From JAPOPJ01 sp964538885 (GTDB lineage: Archaea; Thermoproteota; Nitrososphaeria; Nitrososphaerales; Nitrosopumilaceae), in contig CAZIHR010000095.1 in NCBI GenBank assembly GCA_964538885.1, positions 1 to 20,222 on the forward strand: DNA of 20,222 bases. Direction: 5' to 3'. The position numbers and the translations under genes were made by a program. Every line of letters starts with the position of its first letter. Position 1 is the first letter of the stretch. Below, in pieces: positions 1-6,772 of the stretch. The notes beneath the pieces are model-generated. The model saw only the letters and a list, made by a program, of their open reading frames with translations. It was not told the DNA's origin and ran no database searches.

Positions 1-32
1 GTGCAGGCTAGGCCATTCGCGTCTATCTGCAT
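1..32 (-). CDS. Start of a TusA/SirA-like sulfur-carrier protein (partial, runs off left edge)
   Basis: Ten codons are visible on the minus strand, reading MQIDANGLAC, before the window ends. This resembles the N-terminus of TusA/SirA-family proteins, whose signature is D-x-x-G-L-x-C-P-x-P with the cysteine carrying the persulfide. The next codon begins AC, so it encodes Thr where most members have Pro, which weakens the match. A TATA-like element (54-60) is centred about 25 bp upstream of this ATG, as expected for a leaderless archaeal gene. A second ATG at 39 in another frame (MKNADRREW) is also open to the edge and cannot be excluded. Only ten residues support the call, so it is tentative. 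Confidence 0.33.
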   Translation of the reverse strand, partial: MQIDANGLAC

Positions 33-47
33 TTTTCATGGCCTAGC
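7..47. repeat. Perfect 10-bp inverted repeat with 21-bp spacer
   Basis: GCTAGGCCAT at 7-16 is exactly complementary to ATGGCCTAGC at 38-47. The arms flank the candidate minus-strand start codon at 32. Centre-to-centre distance is 31 bp, close to three helical turns, so a dimeric DNA-binding protein could contact both arms. If the transcript has a leader, the dyad would instead form a hairpin with the start codon in the loop. Confidence 0.6.
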
Positions 48-50
48 GTC

Positions 51-63
51 AGCTATAAATCTT
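51..63 (-). promoter_or_regulatory. TATA box for the left-edge minus-strand gene
   Basis: The minus strand reads AAGATTTATAGCT. The core is centred near 57, about 25 bp from the ATG at 32, which suits a leaderless transcript. Read on the plus strand the same bases (TATAAATCTT) lie about 26 bp before an 18-codon open frame starting at ATG 81, so the direction is not certain. Confidence 0.35.
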
Positions 64-265
64 ATCAATGTGTACTAGGCATGGAACGAAAGCGAATCAC
101 GACAGATTACAATAAAACGGCAGGATGGTTAACATAGGTGCATTTTTACTAGATTAACTTAATTTGAGGCACATTTGGGCTAACTGTAATTGGGGATTGC
201 TTCTTATATTGATAATATACCTTGCGTACCATGCAATTAATCTTTTCAAAATTGTCTATTCTAAA

Positions 266-277
266 TCTACATAAAGC
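266..277 (+). promoter_or_regulatory. Possible TATA element for the aminopeptidase
   Basis: CTACATAAAGCG is centred about 26 bp before the GTG start, which would give a leaderless mRNA. A stronger AT-rich block at 204-219 (TTATATTGATAATATA) is an alternative and would give a leader of roughly 55 nt. Confidence 0.3.
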
Positions 278-297
278 GTATAGCTGAAATCATTTAT

Positions 298-2799
298 GTG
301 AATGTAATTCCCAAAAATTATCATCTGGTATTTGAGCCTGATCTTGATAAATTTGTCTTTATCTGCACTGAAAAAATAACAATTAAAGTTACAAAACCTA
401 CAGATCTTATTACCCTACATTGTGCTGAACTCAAGATAGAATCGTGCAGCATAAGTACTATTCAGCGAACTATACAATGCATTACACAAACAGACAAAAA
501 AAATGAAGAGCTACAAATCCGACTAGCTGAAAAAATCAACGGCACTGCCACTATCCACATAAAATTCCGCGGAATTCTTAATGACAGATTATTAGGTTTT
601 TACCGAAGCAAATACACCGTTGGCTCACAAACTAAATTCCTTGCAACCACTCAATTTGAAGCGGCCGACGCAAGACGTGCTTTCCCATGTTGGGATGAAC
701 CTGCAGCAAAGGCCACCTTTGACATATCAATAATTACTGACAGAAAATTCAGTGCCATTTCTAACATGCCCATCATATCCAAGACACAAACTAATGGAAA
801 GTCGATCCACAAATTTGCAAGAACTCCCATCATGTCTACATATCTTGTCTATTTGGGTGTTGGTGAATTTGAATATCTTTCAGGCAAAGCTGGTACAACC
901 AAAATACGCATAATTACAACAAAGGGCAACAAATCCAAGGGAAAATTCTCTCTTGAGCTTGGCAAGAAACTGTTACTATCTTATGAAAAATATTTTGGCA
1001 TAAAATATCCACTGCCAAAGCTTGATCTAATTGCAGTGCCTGATTTTGCTGCTGGTGCAATGGAGAACTGGGGTGCAATAACATTCAGGGAGACCATCTT
1101 GCTTTACGATCCCACCACATCATCTACTCGCACCAAGCAATTTATAGCTGAGGTAATCTCACATGAGATTGCACACCAGTGGTTTGGTAATCTAGTTACA
1201 ATGAAATGGTGGAATGACTTGTGGCTTAACGAGAGTTTTGCTACATTTATGGCAATCAAATTTGTTGATATGTTTTATCCCGAGTGGGATTTGTGGGATC
1301 AATTCCTTGAGACTGCAATGAATTCTGCTATGTGGCTTGACTCGTTAAAATCAACACATGCAATTGATGTCAAAGTAAATTCTCCTGCAGAGATCAGAGA
1401 AATATTTGATGCAATATCATATGACAAGGGTGGATGCATCTTGAGAATGCTTGAGAATTTTGTCGGGGAGCCTAATTTCAGAAAGGGATTGAGACAATAC
1501 CTTAAGAATTTTAAATATGGAAATGCTACTGGTGACAATCTGTGGGATGCAATAGGTAAAGCATCCAAATTGCCAGTACGATCTATAGTCAATTCTTGGT
1601 TAACACAGCCTGGCTTTCCCTTGGTAGAGATATCAAGAAATAAGAATAATCTGCATGTGGCACAGCAAAGATACACATTATTGCCCACAAAAAAACCAGA
1701 TGCGGAGGTGTGGTCCATACCTATGACTATTGGTTTGTCATCTTCTATCACCAAGAAACTCGTCAGAAAAACATCTACAACTGTAAAGATTCCACCAAAT
1801 ACTAAAGGATTTGTAGCCAACTATGGCAAGTATGGCTTTTACCGTGTAAAATACGACAAAAACACCCTATCTGATATAAAGACACTCATGAACCAAAATT
1901 TATTAACTCCAACTGATCGTTGGGCAGTACAAAATGATCTATTTTCATTATGTATATCCGGTGATGAACATATTCGCAGCTATCTTGACTTTGTTGACGC
2001 ATATTATTGTGAGCGGAACTATCTTGTATCTGTAAATGTAGCAAACAATCTTGCAAATCTATACTTTAGAACGATTGATGAAGAATTTTCTCGTGAGATT
2101 TTATTTCATTCATCAAGTTACTTTAAACATCTGTTTAATAACATTGGCTGGATACCTAGAAACACAGACAGACACACCGATGCATTGCTACGCGGATATA
2201 TTATAACCACACTGGGTAAAATGGGAGATGTGGAAGTTGCCGAAAAGGCATCTCACTTGTATAAAAAATTCTTAAAGAAACCAACCTCTCTTCCACCTGA
2301 TTTAATCGAATCTGTCTGCTCTGTAGCTGCATGGAATGGTGGCATTAAGGTATACTCTGATTTGATAAGAATGTACAAAGTTGCCAAGACTGCTGAAGAA
2401 AAGATTCGATTTCTTGGTGCAGTATCTAGTTCTGGTGACAAAACTTTGCTAAAGAATTTACTGGATTTTGCTATGACTCCTGCTGTACGCCCACAAAATG
2501 TACACTTGCCTGTGATGAGAATAGCAGCAAATCCACATGGAAAGAAAATTCTGTGGCCATGGCTAAGACAAAATTGGAAGACACTCAAACACAAAATTGG
2601 ACATGGTAATCCACTTGTCAATCGAATAATATCTAGCATACCTTCTGCTGTAGATCCTAGTATGGAGCAGGAAGTGAGACACTTTTTCAGAGAAAATCCA
2701 TCTCCAGGAGCAGAACGCACGCAGACACAAGTACTTGAACGAATCAGAATAAACTATAACTTTCTAAAATCTGTTAGACGAGAATTCAAGAATGCCTAA
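298..2799 (+). CDS. M1-family zinc aminopeptidase (tricorn-interacting factor F2/F3-like)
   Basis: This is an 833-residue gluzincin aminopeptidase that removes N-terminal residues from peptides, most likely in the cytoplasm downstream of the proteasome. No signal peptide or membrane segment is visible. The exopeptidase motif GAMENWG is at 253-259. The zinc site HEIAH is at 289-293, with the third ligand Glu312 in NESFA. The transition-state tyrosine is Tyr375 in SYDKGG. The N-terminal part is the usual beta-saddle domain, and residues from about 530 on match the helical ERAP1-like C-terminal domain. Length is typical of archaeal F2/F3 and PepN-like members. The start is GTG; an in-frame TAA at 262 and no better codon in between fix it. 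The last 8 bp overlap the next gene, suggesting co-transcription. Confidence 0.95.
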   Translation: MNVIPKNYHLVFEPDLDKFVFICTEKITIKVTKPTDLITLHCAELKIESCSISTIQRTIQCITQTDKKNEELQIRLAEKINGTATIHIKFRGILNDRLLGFYRSKYTVGSQTKFLATTQFEAADARRAFPCWDEPAAKATFDISIITDRKFSAISNMPIISKTQTNGKSIHKFARTPIMSTYLVYLGVGEFEYLSGKAGTTKIRIITTKGNKSKGKFSLELGKKLLLSYEKYFGIKYPLPKLDLIAVPDFAAGAMENWGAITFRETILLYDPTTSSTRTKQFIAEVISHEIAHQWFGNLVTMKWWNDLWLNESFATFMAIKFVDMFYPEWDLWDQFLETAMNSAMWLDSLKSTHAIDVKVNSPAEIREIFDAISYDKGGCILRMLENFVGEPNFRKGLRQYLKNFKYGNATGDNLWDAIGKASKLPVRSIVNSWLTQPGFPLVEISRNKNNLHVAQQRYTLLPTKKPDAEVWSIPMTIGLSSSITKKLVRKTSTTVKIPPNTKGFVANYGKYGFYRVKYDKNTLSDIKTLMNQNLLTPTDRWAVQNDLFSLCISGDEHIRSYLDFVDAYYCERNYLVSVNVANNLANLYFRTIDEEFSREILFHSSSYFKHLFNNIGWIPRNTDRHTDALLRGYIITTLGKMGDVEVAEKASHLYKKFLKKPTSLPPDLIESVCSVAAWNGGIKVYSDLIRMYKVAKTAEEKIRFLGAVSSSGDKTLLKNLLDFAMTPAVRPQNVHLPVMRIAANPHGKKILWPWLRQNWKTLKHKIGHGNPLVNRIISSIPSAVDPSMEQEVRHFFRENPSPGAERTQTQVLERIRINYNFLKSVRREFKNA

Positions 2800-3193
2800 A
2801 AAAATAAGATTTGCTATCTTGCTTGTGGGCATCACCGCTATTCTCATACTGTTTCTGGCATTGCCTGATGATAATACCATACTATATGATACATTTGAGG
2901 TTGATGCCATCTATTATGAATCAGGTGATGTTCAAGTAACATTTCTTGACAAATCCCAAAATACAGAATCTGTCGTACTTGAAGTTCTAGGTATGGACGA
3001 GTCGTTTCAAAGAGTATTTTCATCAAGTAAATTCATCGAAATTATACAATTTCCAAATCCTTCCAAATATGGTTGGAAGGTTCATCCCGTGGTATTTGAT
3101 GTAAAACACGCTGATTTTGGAGATCTACAAATAAAAACTGAGATTCGTTCTGCTGGTGAGCCTGCACCCACTGTGATTTATTCGTATCAGTAG
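2792..3193 (+). CDS. Small membrane-anchored protein of unknown function
   Basis: The product is 133 residues. Residues 1-6 are basic (MPKKIR), followed by one hydrophobic segment at about 7-24 and an acidic stretch. It is therefore probably anchored by its N-terminus, with residues from about 30 to 133 outside the membrane; an uncleaved signal anchor is more likely than a lipoprotein because no lipobox cysteine is present. The outer part alternates hydrophobic and polar residues as in a small beta-sandwich and contains no cysteine. The start codon lies inside the aminopeptidase gene (8-bp overlap), so translation is likely coupled. The MeaB-type GTPase begins 25 bp after its stop. I do not recognise the family; it is probably lineage-specific. 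Confidence 0.75.
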   Translation: MPKKIRFAILLVGITAILILFLALPDDNTILYDTFEVDAIYYESGDVQVTFLDKSQNTESVVLEVLGMDESFQRVFSSSKFIEIIQFPNPSKYGWKVHPVVFDVKHADFGDLQIKTEIRSAGEPAPTVIYSYQ

Positions 3194-3218
3194 ACATCAA
3201 GATTTTATTGCAGCTCTA

Positions 3219-4151
3219 ATGCAATATGTCGTGATGGATTTACTAGATAGTTTGAAGAAAGGAAAACGCGGAGCAGTCTCCAAAGCAATTACAATCATGG
3301 AGAATGATCCTATCATGTCACAAAAACTCTTAAAAAAAATCTTTGAGAATCCTGGCAATTCTACAGTCATAGGTATGACCGGTCCTGCTGGTGCAGGAAA
3401 GAGCACACTAATTGACAAAACTAGTATATCTATGCGAAAATTACACATGAGACCTGCTGTACTTGCAGTGGATCCTACAAGTCACGTTACTGGTGGTGCC
3501 ATACTGGGCGACAGGGTAAGGATGACTGCTTCTGCTAACTCTGGAACGTACATTAGGAGTGTTGCATCTCGTGGTGCCACAGGAGCTATATCTGCTTCAC
3601 TAAGAAACAGTATACGCGTACTGGAATACGTCGGCTTTGATCCTATAATTGTTGAAAGTGTGGGAGCTGGACAGACAGAAGTTGAGATATCAAATATTGC
3701 AGATATAACGGTGGTCGTCTTCAGCCCACATACAGGTGACAGCATTCAGACGATCAAGGCAGGTCTGACCGAGATTGGTGATATCTATCTAATCAACAAG
3801 AGTGATCTGGATGGTGCAAATCGTCTTTATGATGCTGTGGTGGATTTTATCGGAACATCGGGCCGTGATCCCATAGTACTCAAAACATCTGCATATCGCA
3901 ACAGAGGCATATCCAACCTTGCCAAAACTCTCAAAAAATTGATGCGTGACCAACAAGAATCAAAGAAAGAAAGGATGGATAAGCGTCTTGAATTTGAACT
4001 GCGAGGTATTGTTTTAAATAACATTAAGGAAAAGATCGAAGAAATGCTTGATTCTGACAAGACATTTTCAAGATATCTAAAGAGACTCCAAGCAGGTAAG
4101 ATAGATCCATATGATGCGGCAGACAGAATCACAAAGGCACTTACAAAGTGA
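3219..4151 (+). CDS. meaB: MeaB/ArgK-type G3E GTPase, methylmalonyl-CoA mutase chaperone
   Basis: This 310-residue P-loop GTPase belongs to the MeaB/ArgK (MMAA) group, which gates loading of adenosylcobalamin into methylmalonyl-CoA mutase and protects the enzyme from inactivation. The Walker A motif GPAGAGKS is at 55-62. The family signature VDPTS is at 84-88 and GGAILGDRVRM follows at 92-102. VESVGAGQTE at 145-154 is the conserved switch region, and the guanine-specificity motif NKSD is at 193-196. Length is normal for the family. ATG 3219 is used; an in-frame ATG at residue 6 is a possible alternative. The mutase catalytic subunit starts 6 bp downstream, which strongly supports the role. 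Older annotations call this family LAO/AO transport ATPase, which is misleading. Confidence 0.93.
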   Translation: MQYVVMDLLDSLKKGKRGAVSKAITIMENDPIMSQKLLKKIFENPGNSTVIGMTGPAGAGKSTLIDKTSISMRKLHMRPAVLAVDPTSHVTGGAILGDRVRMTASANSGTYIRSVASRGATGAISASLRNSIRVLEYVGFDPIIVESVGAGQTEVEISNIADITVVVFSPHTGDSIQTIKAGLTEIGDIYLINKSDLDGANRLYDAVVDFIGTSGRDPIVLKTSAYRNRGISNLAKTLKKLMRDQQESKKERMDKRLEFELRGIVLNNIKEKIEEMLDSDKTFSRYLKRLQAGKIDPYDAADRITKALTK

Positions 4152-4157
4152 TGTAAT

Positions 4158-5744
4158 TTGGCACAAAAACCAGAATCTGAAAAGAAATTCCTCACCGACT
4201 CATCTTTTGCGGTAAAACGAATCTATCATAAACTATCTAAAAAAACATCAATGGGCGACTCTGGTAAATACCCATTTACAAGAGGCATTCACAGCAGTAT
4301 GTATCGGGATCGATTCTGGACCATGCGTCAATACTCTGGATTTGGTGATGCTAGCCTCACCAACAAGCGATTCAAATTCATGCTTGAGAAGGGGCAGACG
4401 GGTCTCAGTATGGCTTTTGATCTCCCAACTCAGATGGGCCATGACTCTGACTCTTTGCAAGCAGAAGGTGAGGTGGGCAAAGTTGGAGTATCAATTACAT
4501 CCATCAAAGATATGATGACTGCCTTTGATGGCATACCACTTGGTAAGGTAAGCACATCTATGACGATAAATTCAACAGCTTCAACACTTCTTGCATATTA
4601 TCTGTTGGTTGGAGAGTCACAAGGATTCTCAAGTAAACAGCTTCGTGGCACAACACAAAATGATATACTAAAAGAATACATTGCACGAAATACCTACATT
4701 TATCCACCAGAATCGTCCATGAGGCTCATAGGTGACATGATAGGATTTTGTGCTGAGAATATACCTCAATGGTATCCCGTTTCAATATCTGGATATCATA
4801 TGAGGGAAGCAGGATGCACTGCCACTCAGGAGATTGCATTCACACTTGCAAATGCCATTGCATATATCCAGACATGTCTTGATAGAGGACTCAAAATAGA
4901 TGAATTTGCACCAAGATTGTCATTCTTCTTTTGTTGCACAATAGAGTTTTTTGAGGAGGTGGCCAAATTCAGAGTTGCACGCAAGGTGTATGCAAAAATA
5001 CTCAAAGATATGTTTCATGCAAAAAATCCCCGTTCCATGCAGCTAAAATTTCACACTCAGACAAGCGGTGAATCACTTACAGCACAGCAGCCTGACAACA
5101 ATATAGTAAGAGTTGCCATACAAGCAATGGCCGCGGTACTTGGTGGTACTCAATCACTTCACACCAACTCCCGCGATGAAGCACTTGCACTTCCCACAGA
5201 AGAGTCTGCCAAGATCGCTTTACGTACTCAACAAATAGTGGCACATGAAAGTGGCATTACAAAGACTGTAGATCCCATGGGTGGCTCTTACTATCTTGAG
5301 GAACTATGCAACCAGATGGAGGCAGCAGTATGGAAGTATCTCAAAAAAATAGAAAAGCTTGGAGGTTCTGTACGGGCAATTGAGAAAGGATTCTTTCAAT
5401 CTGAAATTAGGCAGAATGCATACCGCCTTAAAAAAGAGGCAGATTCGGGCCAGAGAATCCTTGTGGGCGTGAATCAGTATTCTGAGGATGGAAAGCCACC
5501 CGAATTGCTTCATATTGACGACAAAATAGAGACATTACAAAGCAAGGCACTAAAGAAATTACGTGCATTACGAGACAAGAAAAAACACGAAAAGGCACTA
5601 TCTGCATTGCAGAGTGCCGCAGAGACTGAACAAAATCTCATGCCGTTTGTGGTGACATCTGCCAAGGCATATGCCACTACTGGTGAAATTAGTAATGCTC
5701 TCAGAGAGGTATTTGGTGTGTACAGGCCCCGAGAGGTGTTCTAG
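4158..5744 (+). CDS. mcmA1: Methylmalonyl-CoA mutase, large (catalytic) subunit
   Basis: The 528-residue product matches the substrate-binding TIM-barrel part of adenosylcobalamin-dependent methylmalonyl-CoA mutase, which converts (R)-methylmalonyl-CoA to succinyl-CoA. Visible landmarks are YPFTRG (38-43), RQYSGFG (57-63, containing the active-site Tyr59), FDLPTQMGHDSD (87-98), and GYHMREAG (212-219, with the Tyr213-His214 pair). It ends before any B12-binding domain (no DxHxxG motif), so it must pair with a separate small subunit that is not in this window. The start is TTG at 4158, 6 bp after the GTPase stop; the first in-frame ATG (residue 32) lies in sequence just before the conserved core and is less likely. 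The epimerase ATG follows the stop codon directly. In ammonia-oxidising archaea this reaction belongs to the 3-hydroxypropionate/4-hydroxybutyrate cycle. Confidence 0.94.
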   Translation: MAQKPESEKKFLTDSSFAVKRIYHKLSKKTSMGDSGKYPFTRGIHSSMYRDRFWTMRQYSGFGDASLTNKRFKFMLEKGQTGLSMAFDLPTQMGHDSDSLQAEGEVGKVGVSITSIKDMMTAFDGIPLGKVSTSMTINSTASTLLAYYLLVGESQGFSSKQLRGTTQNDILKEYIARNTYIYPPESSMRLIGDMIGFCAENIPQWYPVSISGYHMREAGCTATQEIAFTLANAIAYIQTCLDRGLKIDEFAPRLSFFFCCTIEFFEEVAKFRVARKVYAKILKDMFHAKNPRSMQLKFHTQTSGESLTAQQPDNNIVRVAIQAMAAVLGGTQSLHTNSRDEALALPTEESAKIALRTQQIVAHESGITKTVDPMGGSYYLEELCNQMEAAVWKYLKKIEKLGGSVRAIEKGFFQSEIRQNAYRLKKEADSGQRILVGVNQYSEDGKPPELLHIDDKIETLQSKALKKLRALRDKKKHEKALSALQSAAETEQNLMPFVVTSAKAYATTGEISNALREVFGVYRPREVF

Positions 5745-6140
5745 ATGAAGATTGATCATATAGCTATTGCAGTAAATGATGTAGAAAAATCTGCCAGGAT
5801 ATACATGGATGCATTGGGAGCCAAAGACATTGAGTTTGAAACTGTAGATACTGAAGGCGTCAAGGTTGCAATAATTCATCTGGAAAATGGCAGAATTGAG
5901 TTGATGCAGCCCACAAGCGATTCAAGTCCCATTAAAAAATTTCTTGAAAAAAGAGGCCAAGGACTACACCATATAGCACTTGAGACTCAAAGTTTGGATG
6001 ATGAGGTTACAAGAATGGAAGGATGCGGTATCAAATTTCTTGGAAAAATACGTCCTGGTTCTGCAGGAACGCAGGTGACCTTTGTACATCCCAAGTCCCT
6101 TGAGGGAGTTCTTGCAGAGCTGTGCTCCCATCCCACCTAA
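5745..6140 (+). CDS. mce: Methylmalonyl-CoA epimerase
   Basis: This 131-residue protein of the vicinal-oxygen-chelate fold interconverts (S)- and (R)-methylmalonyl-CoA, supplying the isomer used by the mutase. The four expected metal ligands are visible: His5 (KIDHIAIAV), Gln55 (ELMQPTS), His76 (GLHHIALE) and Glu125 (VLAELC). Two beta-alpha-beta-beta-beta repeats fit residues 1-60 and 73-127. The ATG immediately follows the TAG of the mutase gene with no spacer, so translational coupling is likely. It is the last gene of the plus-strand cluster and converges on the HTH-CBS gene across only 45 bp. Confidence 0.93.
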   Translation: MKIDHIAIAVNDVEKSARIYMDALGAKDIEFETVDTEGVKVAIIHLENGRIELMQPTSDSSPIKKFLEKRGQGLHHIALETQSLDDEVTRMEGCGIKFLGKIRPGSAGTQVTFVHPKSLEGVLAELCSHPT

Positions 6141-6185
6141 GTATTATTTCTGGACATTTTCCTTACCCTATGATATATTGATGGT

Positions 6186-6767
6186 TTATTCCATACCTTT
6201 GAGCGTATCTGACGCGGTAATTATTCCTAGTATGGTTGATTTTTTTGAGACCATAATACACTTTGAGTATCTTATTAGTGGAACTAGTATGTTTGCTGGT
6301 GTGTTGTAATCTACGATGGGCGGTGCAGGTTCCATCGTGTCTGTTAACTTTGTGTTTTTCAGCTCTGCCTCACCGACCTCTGCAAGATGCCTTATTATAC
6401 CATCTTCGGACACAACTCCCACCAACTCATCATCATCAAATATGGGAATCTGGCTAATTGACAATTTTTGCATCTTTTTTATTGCATCATGAAGTGTATT
6501 GGATGGTGCCAGTTTCACTACATCTTTGCTACAAAAATCCCCCGCAGTGTGTGATGAGGATTTGCCCTGTAGATTTGCCAATATGTCAAAAATCCTTTTT
6601 GCAGTCTCATAGCTGGGTTGACTCCTTCCAGATTCTATCTGATTGATCATCGACGTGCTTATGCCTGCCATTGTGGCAAGCTTTTTCTGCGTTATGCCAA
6701 TTTTTTTACGTATCTGCTTTATAGAGTCAATTCGAGGAAGCACACCATCAAATAATATTAGACACAT
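6186..6767 (-). CDS. Transcriptional regulator: XRE-type HTH plus two CBS domains
   Basis: The 193-residue protein has a helix-turn-helix of the XRE/HTH_3 type at about 16-63 (GITQKKLATMAGISTSMINQ marks helices 2-3) followed by two CBS motifs at about 80-130 and 138-192. CBS pairs commonly bind AMP, ATP or other adenosyl ligands, so the protein may switch DNA binding with energy charge; the ligand here is not known. Its ATG lies 5 bp after the PPDK stop, so both are probably on one mRNA. The first eight residues look unlike the family, and a GTG at 6743 (VLPRIDSIKQIR) may be the true start. HTH-CBS fusions are common archaeal regulators. Confidence 0.88.
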   Translation of the reverse strand: MCLILFDGVLPRIDSIKQIRKKIGITQKKLATMAGISTSMINQIESGRSQPSYETAKRIFDILANLQGKSSSHTAGDFCSKDVVKLAPSNTLHDAIKKMQKLSISQIPIFDDDELVGVVSEDGIIRHLAEVGEAELKNTKLTDTMEPAPPIVDYNTPANILVPLIRYSKCIMVSKKSTILGIITASDTLKGME

Positions 6768-6772
6768 AAAAA

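Noticed and set aside
1..78. Plus-strand open frame from the left edge to a TAG at 76-78
   Set aside because: Twenty-five codons with no recognisable motif; the minus-strand frame with TATA box and TusA-like start explains the region better.
1299..1820. 173-codon minus-strand open frame inside the aminopeptidase gene
   Set aside because: It lies wholly antisense to a gene with intact catalytic motifs, and its product has no recognisable domain. It is best seen as a shadow of the coding strand.
2253..2720. 155-codon minus-strand open frame inside the aminopeptidase gene
   Set aside because: Antisense to conserved C-terminal domain coding sequence, with no promoter signal or domain of its own.
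4151..4156. ATG-TAA mini-frame overlapping the meaB stop
   Set aside because: A start codon followed at once by a stop encodes nothing; the mutase TTG at 4158 is the sensible start.
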